Assembly (NCBI RefSeq): GCF_008638305.1
Contig: NZ_VTPZ01000008.1
Location: forward strand, 1 to 64,000
Length of the DNA stretch: 64,000 bases
From: Pseudomonas profundi
GTDB lineage: Bacteria; Pseudomonadota; Gammaproteobacteria; Pseudomonadales; Pseudomonadaceae
Reading direction: 5' to 3'
In this document: in pieces, positions 16,998 through 26,006 of the stretch
How positions within the stretch are numbered: the stretch's first letter is position 1
Layout: each line of letters opens with the position of its first letter
The notes under the pieces: generated by a model
Told to the model about the DNA's origin: nothing
The model's input: only the letters and a program-made list of their open reading frames with translations
Databases searched by the model: none
Translations under genes and position numbers: made by a program

Positions 16998-17225
16998 GGG
17001 GCCTCTATGCGTGCTGAGAGTCTGTTAGCCGCGGGGGGCAGGCAGATTCATGGAAAAGAGTCTGCCTGATTGTATGACCAGTTCCCGGAAAGTGCCGGTG
17101 ATTGCGGGTATTCAGGGCAGTGATGGCTTGGGCCGCTCTCAAAGGTCTGGCAGCCTCAGACCCATCACGATTGGAGATCTAAATGGAATTGGGCGGACTG
17201 AGAAGTCGTAGCCTAACGCCCACCT

Positions 17226-17545
17226 TCTGGCAGGACTCCGCAAGACGCCGTGAACCCATCCCTGGGGGCTTGGTGAAAACATCCCTGTTTTCAACACTTG
17301 CTCCACCCTGCCAGCCGGCGGGCTTGTTCGGGCATTGGTCTGGCTGAGGCCAGCGACTCTTCGCTGGACGACGCTTGCGGTTGCGTAGTGGTGTGCTGAG
17401 AGCTGATGCCGGTCGCCCGCCGTATGGCAGGATGGCGCAAGACGAGAACCCGTCCCTCGAGGCCTGGTGAAAACATCCCTGTTTTCAACACTTGCTCCAT
17501 CCTGCCAGCCGGCGGGCTTGTTCGAAAATTGGTGTGGCTTGGGCC
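17226..17545. repeat. Two direct copies of a ~125-bp structured repeat
   Basis: Copy 1 (17226-17351) and copy 2 (17423-17545) are close in sequence and start 197 bp apart. Both contain a perfect hairpin TGAAAACA-TCCC-TGTTTTCA followed by an identical run to CCGGCGGGCTTGTTCG. In copy 2 GGCAGGATGG (17426-17435) is matched inverted by CCATCCTGCC (17497-17506), closing the whole unit as a long stem; in copy 1 this stem is partial. No protein frame uses the region. It may be a dispersed intergenic palindromic element or a small structured RNA. The remainder of the gap 16998-17684 shows nothing else I recognise apart from the hairpin listed next. Confidence 0.75.
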
Positions 17546-17626
17546 AAAACCATTCTTTTCAATAGAGCCGAGTAGATCACATCAAGGGTTCAGGCTGGCC
17601 TGAAGCGAGTAAAGCGCACAGACAAG

Positions 17627-17671
17627 GTTCCCCCCTTCGCAGAAGGGGGGCTAGGGGGGATTCGGGGTTGG
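17627..17671. repeat. G-rich hairpin repeat, copy 1 of 3
   Basis: A perfect 9-bp stem CCCCCCTTC-GCA-GAAGGGGGG (17630-17650) is followed by CTAGGGGGGATTC. The same layout recurs at 36462-36506 and 36744-36798. It lies 14 bp past the end of the ABC exporter gene. No T-tract follows on either strand, so a dispersed repeat is a better description than a terminator. Confidence 0.7.
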
Positions 17672-17684
17672 GCTTCTGCTACTA

Positions 17685-19514
17685 TCAATCCTCAGCCAGA
17701 AAACCACCCGACTGCCGAGCCCAGAGCTGCGCATACAGCCCGCCGCGGGCGAGTAGTTCGCTATGACTACCGTCTTCGATGATATTACCCTGGTCCATAA
17801 CAATCAGCCGGTCCATTTCGGCGATTGTGGAGAGTCGGTGGGCGATAGCGATGACGGTTTTGCCTTCCATCAGGGAGTTCAGACTCTGCTGGATAGCAGC
17901 CTCTACTTCCGAATCCAGCGCCGAGGTCGCTTCGTCCAGAATCAGTATTGGGGCATCCTTGAGCATGACGCGGGCAATGGCGATGCGTTGGCGCTGGCCG
18001 CCGGACAGTTTTACGCCACGCTCGCCGACATGCGCGTCGTAGCCCTGACGACCCTTGGCGTCACGCAGGTCCGGAATGAACGCATCGGTTCTGGCGCGGC
18101 GGGCTGCCTGTAGCATCATTTCTTCGTCCGCATCCGGTCTGCCATACAGAATGTTTTCCCGTACTGAGCGGTGCAGCAGGGAGGTATCCTGGGTGACCAT
18201 GCCGATATGCTCGCGCAGGGAGTCCTGGGTAACGCCGGCGATATCCGCCCCGTCGATAAGGATGCGTCCGCCTTCCACGTCATAGAAGCGCAGCAGCAGA
18301 TTGACCAGCGTAGACTTGCCCGCGCCGGAGCGGCCGACCAGCCCGATTTTCTCGCCTGGTCGGATATGCAGATCGAGGTGCTCCATCACGCCGTGACCCT
18401 TGCCGTAATGGAAGCGCACGTCCTCGAACTTGATTTCACCGCGGGTGACTTTCAGCGGCACGGCATCGGGTGCATCTTCGACGACCTGCGGCCGCGAGAT
18501 GGAGTTGATGCCGTCCTGCACGGTACCGATATTTTCGAACAGCGCGGAGACTTCCCAGAGTATCCATTGCGACATGCCCCACAGGCGCAAAACCAGTCCG
18601 ATGGCTACGGCCACGACCCCCACGCTTACCGCTTCATTGACCCAGAGCCAGATCGCGAGCCCGGCAACGCTAAGCAGCAGGATGCCGTTCAGTGCGTAAA
18701 GCGAGACGTTGATCTGGGTGACCAGGCGCATCTGCCGGTAGACGGTGGTCATGAACTCGTCCATGCCTTCGCGGGCGAAGCTGGATTCGCGACCAGCATG
18801 CGAGAACAGCTTCACCGTCTGGATGTTGGTGTAGCTGTCGACAATGCGTCCGGTCATCATTGAGCGCGCGTCGGCCTGGTGTTCGGCAACCTTGCCCATC
18901 ACCGGCACGAAAATGCGCATCAGTAGCAGGTAACCCAGAAACCAGAGCAGCATTGGCATCGCCAGACGCCAATCAGCGATACCGACGACCAGAAGTGTGC
19001 CGAGGAAATAAACGATCACGTAGTTGAGGACGTCAATCAGCTTGATCACACACTCGCGCACGGCCAGTGCAGTCTGCATTAGCTTGGTGGCGATCCTGCC
19101 AGCGAACTCATCCTGGTAGAACGCCATGGACTGGCGCAAAAGATAGCGGTGCACCAGCCAGCGGATGCGCATGGGGAAATTGCCCATCAGCGCCTGATAG
19201 GTCACGAGGGAGTTGGCGAGTACCAGCCCTGGTAGCAGCACCATGACCACCAGCGCCATGGCTGCCAGTTTCCAGCCTTCGGTCTGCAGAAAGGACTCGC
19301 GGTTCTGCTCCGAAAGCCAATCGACGATGTTGCCCAAGAAGCTGAACAGCCATACCTCGGCGACTGCAATACCCGCCATCAGCAGGCCGGCAATCAACAG
19401 ATACGACCAGCTCCCACGCGTAAAATGCAGGCAAAAGGCAAGCAGCGTGCGGGGCGGCTCAGTGGGTTCCTCGGAAGGAAAGGGATTGATACGTTGTTCG
19501 AACCAGCGAAACAT
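17685..19514 (-). CDS. ABC exporter, fused membrane and ATPase domains (MsbA-like)
   Basis: The 609-residue protein is a half-transporter that works as a homodimer or heterodimer. An N-terminal membrane domain with about six helices covers residues 30-340. The nucleotide-binding domain follows, with Walker A GRSGAGKST (about 400), signature KLSGGQRQRIAIARV, Walker B ILILDEATSALD and His in AIAHRLSTI. It should export a lipid, peptide or drug, but no neighbour indicates which. It appears to be a single-gene unit ending at the repeat region. The fold is certain; the substrate is unknown. Confidence 0.9.
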   Translation of the reverse strand: MFRWFEQRINPFPSEEPTEPPRTLLAFCLHFTRGSWSYLLIAGLLMAGIAVAEVWLFSFLGNIVDWLSEQNRESFLQTEGWKLAAMALVVMVLLPGLVLANSLVTYQALMGNFPMRIRWLVHRYLLRQSMAFYQDEFAGRIATKLMQTALAVRECVIKLIDVLNYVIVYFLGTLLVVGIADWRLAMPMLLWFLGYLLLMRIFVPVMGKVAEHQADARSMMTGRIVDSYTNIQTVKLFSHAGRESSFAREGMDEFMTTVYRQMRLVTQINVSLYALNGILLLSVAGLAIWLWVNEAVSVGVVAVAIGLVLRLWGMSQWILWEVSALFENIGTVQDGINSISRPQVVEDAPDAVPLKVTRGEIKFEDVRFHYGKGHGVMEHLDLHIRPGEKIGLVGRSGAGKSTLVNLLLRFYDVEGGRILIDGADIAGVTQDSLREHIGMVTQDTSLLHRSVRENILYGRPDADEEMMLQAARRARTDAFIPDLRDAKGRQGYDAHVGERGVKLSGGQRQRIAIARVMLKDAPILILDEATSALDSEVEAAIQQSLNSLMEGKTVIAIAHRLSTIAEMDRLIVMDQGNIIEDGSHSELLARGGLYAQLWARQSGGFLAED

Positions 19515-19693
19515 CGGGGCAGCCTGTGGGCAAAGCGGAGAGGGTGCGCATTATGGACCCAGGCAAACGGACGGCTCAAGGGGAAGGGGCTGGTAGAGCT
19601 TCGGCGCTGACCCGCCAGAGCCTCGGAGAGACCGATGCGATCAGCTGATGCGCATGCTGAGGCTGATGGCGGGTATTCGTAGGATTAACAGAA

Positions 19694-19717
19694 CGGCCCG
19701 CCAAGCGTGGCGGGCCG
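19694..19717 (-). terminator. Hairpin terminator after the SGNH hydrolase gene
   Basis: A perfect 9-bp stem CGGCCCGCC/GGCGGGCCG with a 6-nt loop lies 16 bp past the stop of the minus-strand SGNH gene. The minus strand continues TTCTGTTAAT, a modest T-tract. Between it and the ABC exporter (19515-19693) is a looser inverted pair, CCCGCCAGAGCCTC and GAGGCTGATGGCGGG. Confidence 0.65.
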
Positions 19718-19732
19718 CAGAGGTAGAACCGA

Positions 19733-20413
19733 TCAGTCAGTCAGCTTTTCAAGCAGCAGGTCTGCCAGTATGCGTGAACCTTCAGCGGTAGGATGGATCT
19801 CGTCATTGGCTATATAACGATCCTCGTTGCCGTTGAAGCGATCGCGGACATCGACGAAGGTGATGCCAAGACCTGGATAGGTTCTGGCTTTGTAATCCAT
19901 GCTGTATTCGTTGATTTCCCTCATTGCCGCAGCATCACCTTTGGCATTGTAATAACCGAGGAAAATGATCTCTTCGATGCCGTCGGCCTGCATCTGCTGA
20001 GCCAGTGACGCGATCTCGTCTTCGAGATCCTGCAGCAGTGGCATGCATTCCCGAAGGGACGGGCTGCAATCATTGAGCTGGATGTCGTTACCGCCGCCGT
20101 TCATGATGACAGTCTTTATGCCGCTTTTTGACGCGTTGTCATATTGCTCTGGAATCGCGTAGCGACGCGAGCAGATCAGGTTCCCGCCGAGCATCTGGCA
20201 GCCTGAACGTGCGTGACTGGTGATGGGTTCGCCCAGGTCGTCTTCAAGATATTCCTTGATGTCACCGCTCAGGGCGAACACTGAATCGCCAATAATCATG
20301 GTATCTGCTGAACCGCTTACCGGCGGGTTGACCGCGTTGGCGGTGCCGATATTCATTAACGTCAGCGCTGCGGTGATACAGACACAGTGCTTGATCCTGA
20401 TCATCAAAGACAT
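19733..20413 (-). CDS. Secreted SGNH/GDSL-family hydrolase
   Basis: A 226-residue protein with a signal peptide ending at TANA (about residue 27). The four SGNH landmarks are present: IGDSVFAL with the catalytic Ser, a Gly in the second block, GGGNDIQLND with the Asn, and NDEIHPTAEG with the Asp/His. These enzymes are esterases or lipases acting on acyl or acetyl esters, here in the periplasm or outside the cell. The start at 20413 was chosen because the signal peptide begins there; the frame extends upstream without a ribosome-binding site. Two Cys pairs suggest disulfides. It is a single gene with its own terminator. Confidence 0.85.
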   Translation of the reverse strand: MSLMIRIKHCVCITAALTLMNIGTANAVNPPVSGSADTMIIGDSVFALSGDIKEYLEDDLGEPITSHARSGCQMLGGNLICSRRYAIPEQYDNASKSGIKTVIMNGGGNDIQLNDCSPSLRECMPLLQDLEDEIASLAQQMQADGIEEIIFLGYYNAKGDAAAMREINEYSMDYKARTYPGLGITFVDVRDRFNGNEDRYIANDEIHPTAEGSRILADLLLEKLTD

Positions 20414-20722
20414 GGTAATTCCTCGGTCTATTATTGGTGGTATTGCCTGGCAGTCGCCGACAGCGCACCTCCAGGCGAGACAAGTTGCGTTATGGCCGGC
20501 AGATAATACTGTGGGAGATAAGTGGTGAAATCCCCCCAAACAGGTGGTTTTGAGCGGCTAACGTCGACGTCTTCGCAAGATTCGTCAGTTTCTGTACGTG
20601 AGCGGGCAAGGTATGGTTTCGGCAGACGGCTACGCGATGAAGCGGCTCCGGCGCCGCTCGTGGTCCTGATCATCCAGAGGTCTCGTCAGTGTTAAAGCAT
20701 CCCTGCAGTGGTAACCTCAGCC

Positions 20723-21556
20723 ATGCCTGAAAGACATTCCGAACCTTTTGCCAAGCGACTCTATCGCTGTTTGAGGCGCCTGCTGATGAACGATGAAGAA
20801 GTACTTCTGGAGAAACTCCGCGATGATTACGGCCAGCTTCGAGTTACCGAAGCTGAGGGTTACCGATTTCTGTATTTTGGTGAGCAGACCGAGCAGAGCT
20901 GCACTTTCGTTGCGGAGCCTGCATGGCTCGAATATGACTACACGCGCGCTATGCTGCTGGGCTGTTTCTGGCAGCCGACGCCGCGCGACACGCTGATCCT
21001 GGGACTGGGCGGCGGCGCGTTGGCGAACTGCCTGATAGAGCATTTCAGGACTGAAAAGCTGACCGCGATCGAACTTCGCCCAGCGGTAGTAGAGCTGGCA
21101 AGTCGCTGGCTGGGATTGACTCAGGATGACCGGTTTTACGTGGGCATTGGGTGCGCTGAGTCCTACGTCAGATCAGCACCGTCAAGTTGTGAACTGTTGT
21201 TCATGGACTTGTATATGGAGGGTGGGATTTCGCGTCTGCAAATGCAGAAGGATTTCTTTCAGGCGTGCCACCGTACGCTGCGGCCGGGTGGAGTGATGGT
21301 GATCAATCAATGGCAGATGGGGGAAACCGGCCAGCCCTATGCTTCGCGGTTGCTGGAGGACCTGTTCGGAGATCAGTATCTGCAGGTGGCAGTGGAAGAG
21401 GGCAATATCCTGTTGTTCGTACCTGCAAGTGGCACGCTGGGTCTCGACCGCGTCGCGATGCTGAACTGGGCTGACCAACTGGAACCGCAGCTCGGGTATT
21501 CGTTGCGGCCCTATATCCAGCTGCTGCGCCGGGCTAATGAGGCGCCGCCGTTATAA
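20723..21556 (+). CDS. Spermidine-synthase-like methyltransferase-fold protein
   Basis: A 277-residue protein with a Rossmann core of the spermidine synthase/SAM type. The nucleotide loop is LILGLGGGALANCLI (about residue 95), with an acidic residue in AIELRPAVVELA and an active-site-like DLYMEGG (about 160). True spermidine synthases have a DxxY-type catalytic tyrosine and polyamine site that I cannot align here, so this may be a polyamine aminopropyltransferase homologue of unknown substrate. The ATG at 20723 has a weak ribosome-binding site; a GTG at 20708 is possible. It stands alone between divergent and convergent neighbours. Confidence 0.75.
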   Translation: MPERHSEPFAKRLYRCLRRLLMNDEEVLLEKLRDDYGQLRVTEAEGYRFLYFGEQTEQSCTFVAEPAWLEYDYTRAMLLGCFWQPTPRDTLILGLGGGALANCLIEHFRTEKLTAIELRPAVVELASRWLGLTQDDRFYVGIGCAESYVRSAPSSCELLFMDLYMEGGISRLQMQKDFFQACHRTLRPGGVMVINQWQMGETGQPYASRLLEDLFGDQYLQVAVEEGNILLFVPASGTLGLDRVAMLNWADQLEPQLGYSLRPYIQLLRRANEAPPL

Positions 21557-21687
21557 AAGCCTGCTTCACCCCGGCTTATACCGACTCTGGTATGCCTTGC
21601 GCATTCAGCGACAATAGCCGCGGCGTTGAACCCTTTGCATAGTAGCTATGCGTGGATTCCGTCTGTCTTTACAGCAACCGCTTCCCC

Positions 21688-22176
21688 TCAAGCAAACTGC
21701 AGCTTACCTGTAAATTTCAACAGATCACCGCAGCGCCGACATTGATAACGCCTGCCGCGGCCTACCCAGGCATGGCGTTGGGGGGTGAAGGATATGGGAG
21801 TAGGGCAGCCGCACTGGTAGTAGTAATGGGTGCGGCGGCGCTCAGGAACGGCATAGTCGTGACAGCGTTTCGGCTCCAATCCGAACACCTCAATCATCAG
21901 GGTCTGCCACTCGATGCCATGGGGGCGGATATTGCCGCCATGCAGGGCGTGCGCAACCAGATGCGCGACTTCGTGGGGGACGGTTTGCAGCAGGAAGTCC
22001 TCCCGATTGTCCCGGTACATGCGCTCGTTGAAACGCAGCAGGTTGCGCCCCAGGTAGGCGACCCCGGCACGTTGTCCACGCAGGTCCAGCGTCACGCGCG
22101 GGCGCACGAATTCCCTGCCCAGACGTTGCTCTGCGCGCTGGTATGCCTGTTCGACTGCTTCGGTAAGAGACTTCAT
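21688..22176 (-). CDS. sprT: SprT family zinc metalloprotease-like protein
   Basis: A 162-residue protein with the SprT domain. HEVAH (in PHEVAHLVAHAL, about residue 75) supplies the zinc ligands and catalytic Glu, and a C-terminal zinc ribbon has CGCP and CRRCGD. SprT-like domains also occur in eukaryotic Spartan proteases that cleave DNA-protein crosslinks; the role of bacterial SprT is poorly known. I start it at ATG 22176 (MKSLTEAVEQAYQ), where similarity to the family begins. It follows the flavodoxin-like reductase gene on the same strand by 55 bp. Confidence 0.85.
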   Translation of the reverse strand: MKSLTEAVEQAYQRAEQRLGREFVRPRVTLDLRGQRAGVAYLGRNLLRFNERMYRDNREDFLLQTVPHEVAHLVAHALHGGNIRPHGIEWQTLMIEVFGLEPKRCHDYAVPERRRTHYYYQCGCPTPISFTPQRHAWVGRGRRYQCRRCGDLLKFTGKLQFA

Positions 22177-22231
22177 TAGTCCATTATAAAACCGAAGCGG
22201 CACGGGCTGTACACACATTGGGGTGAGCGCA

Positions 22232-22699
22232 CTAGAAAATCCCGCTCTCCAGGCCTGCGGCCATGTACAGGCCGAGTTCTTCCGCATCCGTTGCGAAGTC
22301 GCTTCGCCATTCACCTTTGAATGTGAGCGGATCCCGGGCCCAGTTCCAGCGTAACCCGGTGACGATGCTTTCCACGGCGCGCCGGGTTCCTGTGCCGTCC
22401 AGGCCGGCGCGAATGTACAAGGCGCAGGGGAGCCCCTGTTTTTTCTCCAGAACGGGGTAATAACAACGGTCGAAGAAATCCTTCAGGGCACCGCTCATGT
22501 AGCCCAGATTCTCGGTCGTGCCGAGAATAATCCCGTCGGCGGAAAGGACGTCTTCAGGCGTGGCTTCCAGCGGCGGGATCCAGCGCGCCTCAACGTCTTC
22601 GATATCGGGATTCTGTGCGCCGCGCAATACAGCTTCGGCCAGCTGGCGGGTGTTGGCGGAAGGGGCGTGGGCGACAATGAGCAATTGTTTTTGGGCCAT
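22232..22699 (-). CDS. Flavodoxin-fold NAD(P)H-dependent oxidoreductase
   Basis: A 155-residue flavodoxin-like protein. QLLIVAHAPSANTRQLAEAV at the N-terminus binds the FMN phosphate, and GIILGTTENLGYMSGALKDFFDRCYY is the second FMN contact loop of the NADPH-dependent FMN reductase family. It probably reduces quinones or flavin acceptors in the cytoplasm. I start it at ATG 22699, where the conserved strand begins; the frame runs further upstream to 22726. It precedes sprT by 55 bp and may share its transcript. Confidence 0.82.
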   Translation of the reverse strand: MAQKQLLIVAHAPSANTRQLAEAVLRGAQNPDIEDVEARWIPPLEATPEDVLSADGIILGTTENLGYMSGALKDFFDRCYYPVLEKKQGLPCALYIRAGLDGTGTRRAVESIVTGLRWNWARDPLTFKGEWRSDFATDAEELGLYMAAGLESGIF

Positions 22700-23125
22700 C
22701 GAAACTCTCATCTGAACGGAAAACATCGGTGCATTTCAGCCGACCCTAACCAAGTCGACCCTCTATGACCAGCTCCTGCGGTTGTCTCCTCTGTTTCAAG
22801 TATAGATGGGCAGGTATCAGCTATGTCAGGGAACGCACCGGCTCAGAAGTGTCGAACCTGACTTGAGCGGTAAGCGAAGCGGCAGCGCTCAGGCGGGCCG
22901 GGCCTTCGCCGTTCAGCAAGCGATCGCAGGTTTGAGTTTTTTGCTCGCATGATCGATTCCAGCGCGCCATTGCCGGTGCCCGGTACGTAGCAAGACGCTC
23001 GCGAGTCCTGAAAAACACACCACCAGCTGCGGCAGCCGAAGGTTTGTCTGGCTCACTGCAGTTCAGTTCAGCTTTTACAACAGGCTGGGAAATGCTGTCT
23101 GGAACCGGAAGGGGGAAACGGATCC
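22700..23125. other. 426-bp gap between divergent genes, nothing recognised
   Basis: This gap lies between the flavodoxin-like gene (minus) and the MFS gene (plus), and both promoters should be here. I see no RNA signature, palindromic operator or coding frame with a ribosome-binding site that I would defend. Confidence 0.5.
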
Positions 23126-24430
23126 ATGATTCCAATACTGTTGCCCATTGGGGCGCTTTTGTCGGGGATTGGCCTGCTGCTCATGGGCACCGGGCTGTTG
23201 AATACATTGCTGCCCCTGCGCGGCAGTGCCGAAGGCTTCAGTGATCAGACGCTGGGGTTGCTGGGTTCTGCCTATTACGCCGGCTTCATTATTGGCACCT
23301 GGGTATGCCCCAAACTCATCCGGCGCATGGGGCACATCCGCGCCTTTGCGTTCTGCGCCGCAGCGACTGCAGCGTTCATCTTGCTGCATGTGTTGATTGT
23401 CGACGCGGCCTTCTGGTTCGTGCTGCGCGTGCTGACCGGGATAGTGCTGGTGGGCATCTACACGGTGGTCGAAAGCTGGCTGAACTCCGAGGCGCCCTCC
23501 GAGCGTCGAAGCCAGGTTTTCGCGGTGTACATGGTCGTCAACCTCGGGGCGCTTGCCGCGTCTCAACAATTACTGCGATTCGGCAACCCTGTCGGAGCGG
23601 TGCTGTTTGCCGTCGCGGCAATATTCCTGATGGCTGCCATCCTGCCGGTTACCGCGACGCGCCTGCCACAACCGAAAATCTCCCAGACACCCGCGCTGTC
23701 ACTGAAGCGCCTGTGGGCCGCTGCGCCTGTTGCGGTCTCGGGATCGCTGCTGGCCGGGTTGGCCATGGGCGGTTTCTGGGGGTTGGGCGCTGTGTATGTG
23801 AGCCGGCTGGGGATGGATGCAGCAGCGGTCGCAAGCTTCATGTCACTTACCATTCTCGGGGGCATGTTCATGCAGTGGCCGCTGGGATTGCTTTCGGACC
23901 GGATCGACAGAAGACAGGCGCTGGCTATCGTCACCGGCATCGCGGCGGTGGGCGGGTTGTTGATGCTAGTGTTCGCTTCGTCCATGCAGATGTTGCTCGT
24001 CGCGGCGGCCGTATTCGGTGCCGGTGCCTTCGCGGTGTATCCCACTCTTGTTGCGCATCTGATCGACCACCTGCACCACGATGAGATTCTCTCGGGGAAC
24101 TCCGCGTTGCTGATGCTTAACGGCGTTGGTTCGGCTTTTGGGCCGGCATTGGCCGGCTTTCTGATGGGCGTGACCGCGCCGAGTGCGCTGCCACTGTTCT
24201 TTGTGGTGCTGTTCGCGGCTTGCTCCCTGTATGCGTTCTTTCAGGCGCGCAAGTCCAGCGACCGTATCGTCGAGGAACCGGCGCATTTCGTGCCTATGGT
24301 GCACTCAACCGATGCCATGCTCGAGCTGGCGCTGGAAGATCAGGTGCACCCCTCAGAGGCTGAACATCCCCGGCAGTCGGGAGCAGAAGTGCAGGACCCT
24401 GCAGAAGCCGCGGCGGGCAGAGGAGGCTGA
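23126..24430 (+). CDS. MFS transporter, YcaD-like
   Basis: A 434-residue major-facilitator protein with 12 predicted membrane segments. The MFS loop between helices 2 and 3 is WVCPKLIRRMGHIRAF, and the central part has ESWLNSEAPSERRSQVFAVYM, typical of the YcaD/UMF group. The second-half loop is GLLSDRIDRRQAL. The polar tail of about 60 residues is longer than usual. The substrate is unknown. ATG 23126 begins about 12 residues before the first helix, and GGGGGAAAC upstream can serve as ribosome-binding site. The DnaJ-related gene follows on the same strand after a palindrome. Confidence 0.87.
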   Translation: MIPILLPIGALLSGIGLLLMGTGLLNTLLPLRGSAEGFSDQTLGLLGSAYYAGFIIGTWVCPKLIRRMGHIRAFAFCAAATAAFILLHVLIVDAAFWFVLRVLTGIVLVGIYTVVESWLNSEAPSERRSQVFAVYMVVNLGALAASQQLLRFGNPVGAVLFAVAAIFLMAAILPVTATRLPQPKISQTPALSLKRLWAAAPVAVSGSLLAGLAMGGFWGLGAVYVSRLGMDAAAVASFMSLTILGGMFMQWPLGLLSDRIDRRQALAIVTGIAAVGGLLMLVFASSMQMLLVAAAVFGAGAFAVYPTLVAHLIDHLHHDEILSGNSALLMLNGVGSAFGPALAGFLMGVTAPSALPLFFVVLFAACSLYAFFQARKSSDRIVEEPAHFVPMVHSTDAMLELALEDQVHPSEAEHPRQSGAEVQDPAEAAAGRGG

Positions 24431-24435
24431 ATCCT

Positions 24436-24461
24436 GTTGCCGGGATGCGCATCCGGGCAAC
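24436..24461 (+). terminator. Near-perfect palindrome after the MFS gene
   Basis: GTTGCCGGGATGC is followed without a gap by GCATCCGGGCAAC, its inverse apart from one base. It sits 6 bp past the MFS stop. It lacks a T-tract, so terminator function is only possible; partial read-through to the next gene is likely. Confidence 0.45.
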
Positions 24462-24492
24462 GGTAATGGATGGGCGGTGCTAGAATGCCGCC

Positions 24493-25101
24493 ATGACTGT
24501 CACACCCGAAGATCTGCTGCCCGCCGGGTTCGATCAACATCTGCTCTCCGTTCTGGAATCCGCTCCGGAAGGCGTGGACGAGCATGGGTTGATCAAACGC
24601 CTGGCCGCGGATTTTCCGCAGTCGGTCTTTGCCATACCGGGCGTTTTCAGCGATCCATTGCAATTGTTCCGGATGCACTTCCTGCTATTCCATAAATTGT
24701 ATCGGTTGTCCGATGCGCTGAACCCCGCTGGATTGCAATTGCAAATCGGCGCAATGCGAATCGCTATTGTACCCGTCACGGTGTCCCGCCCGGGCCTGAG
24801 GGTGGCCGATCCACTACGTACGTACTATCTGGACTGGCAGCAATGGGCCGCTACCAACGCGGATGAAGTACAGAGGCTACTGGATACATTCTGGTCCCGA
24901 CAGCCGACTGCTCTGGATGGCGAGGTTGAACAGGCACTGGCGCTTTTCGATCTGGAAGCTCCCTCCAGCTTCTCGCAGATCAGGCAGCGCTATCGCACCC
25001 TGATGAGCGCTCACCACCCCGATCGCGGGGGCGACACACAGCTTGTTCAGCGCATCAATGAAGCTTTTTTAATTCTGAAACGCTATTACCCGGCCGTTTG
25101 A
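24493..25101 (+). CDS. DnaJ-related protein with C-terminal J domain
   Basis: A 202-residue protein with an N-terminal DNAJ-related domain (about 1-130) and a short C-terminal J domain (about 145-200). The J domain contains RQRYRTLMSAHHPDRGGDT; the HPD triplet is the contact that stimulates DnaK ATPase. This two-part layout is known in Pseudomonas and other gammaproteobacteria. It should act as a specialised DnaK co-chaperone in the cytoplasm with an unknown client. The start ATG at 24493 is well placed and the neighbours give no functional hint. Confidence 0.87.
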   Translation: MTVTPEDLLPAGFDQHLLSVLESAPEGVDEHGLIKRLAADFPQSVFAIPGVFSDPLQLFRMHFLLFHKLYRLSDALNPAGLQLQIGAMRIAIVPVTVSRPGLRVADPLRTYYLDWQQWAATNADEVQRLLDTFWSRQPTALDGEVEQALALFDLEAPSSFSQIRQRYRTLMSAHHPDRGGDTQLVQRINEAFLILKRYYPAV

Positions 25102-25251
25102 AGTCGCCAAACTCTCTAATCGTCCTGCTTTTTTCCGAACGCTTTTTGACTATAGTCAAGGCAAGGGCTGCGACATACTGTCACAGCCTCGCACCTGCCG
25201 CCGGCCAAGCCGTAGACGACAGGAATGAATAATAAATCGAGGAGCCGCACG

Positions 25252-25851
25252 ATGATCCAACACGTCATGGGATTGTTCACCCACCCTGATCAGGAATGGA
25301 AAGAAATCAAGGGCGAGGAACGCACCATCGGCCCGATGTACCTTGTCCACGTTCTTGTCCTCGCCGCGATTCCAGTCGTATCGGCCTACATTGGCACTAC
25401 GCAGGTGGGTTGGTCGATAGGCACCGTGGATGCGGTCAAGTTAACGCAGGCAAGCGCGCTCTACATGACCATACTGTCCTATATCGCCTTGCTGGCAGGC
25501 GTAGTGGTGATGGGTGCCTTCATACACTGGATGGCGCGCACCTACGACTCCAGTCCGACGCTGAGCGACTGCCTGGTGTTTGCCGCCTATACCGCAACGC
25601 CGTTGTTCCTGGCGGGCTTATGTGCCTTGTATCCAAACCTGTGGCTACTGATGACGGTCGGTACCGCCGCGGTCGCTTACACTACGTATCTGCTGTACCA
25701 GGGTATCCCTATCTTCATGGACATCCCGCCTGAGGAAGGCTTCCTTTTCTCCAGCTCCATTCTGGCCGTTGGCCTGGTAGTGCTGGTCGCGATGATGGCG
25801 ACAGCCGTGATTTTCTGGGGCTTCGGCATCGGTCCGGTTTACCTGCGCTAA
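25252..25851 (+). CDS. YIP1 family inner-membrane protein
   Basis: A 199-residue protein with a short cytoplasmic start (MIQHVMGLFTHPDQEWKEI, the usual opening of bacterial YIP1-like proteins) and five predicted membrane helices. Function is not established for bacterial members. ATG 25252 has GAGGAG seven bases upstream, so I prefer it to the in-frame ATG at 25225. The gene stands alone and ends before two tandem hairpins. Confidence 0.85.
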   Translation: MIQHVMGLFTHPDQEWKEIKGEERTIGPMYLVHVLVLAAIPVVSAYIGTTQVGWSIGTVDAVKLTQASALYMTILSYIALLAGVVVMGAFIHWMARTYDSSPTLSDCLVFAAYTATPLFLAGLCALYPNLWLLMTVGTAAVAYTTYLLYQGIPIFMDIPPEEGFLFSSSILAVGLVVLVAMMATAVIFWGFGIGPVYLR

Positions 25852-25860
25852 CCAGGGCTT

Positions 25861-25889
25861 GTCTGGTGTCTCATTGCGAGACGCCAGAC
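25861..25889 (+). repeat. Hairpin before the terminator
   Basis: GTCTGGTGTCTC (25861-25872) pairs with GAGACGCCAGAC (25878-25889), 12 pairs including one G-U. It precedes the terminator of the YIP1 gene and has no T-tract of its own. Confidence 0.5.
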
Positions 25890-25904
25890 AGGCTCCGGAT
25901 GCAA

Positions 25905-25949
25905 AACGCCCCCTGACGGCCGTCCGGTCGTCAGGGGGCGTTGTTTTTA
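25905..25949 (+). terminator. Strong Rho-independent terminator
   Basis: A 14-bp stem AACGCCCCCTGACG (25905-25918) pairs with CGTCAGGGGGCGTT (25929-25942) and is followed by GTTTTTAT. It terminates the YIP1 gene and insulates ttcA, whose ATG is 58 bp on. Confidence 0.9.
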
Positions 25950-26006
25950 TGGCGCAGTATTTGTGGGTAAAATAGCCGGCTTTATCTCCTTCCGGATTCC
26001 GCTGTC

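Noticed and set aside
17226-17545. Possible CRISPR array
   Set aside because: Only two long copies with internal hairpins and no regular short repeat/spacer units; no cas genes nearby.
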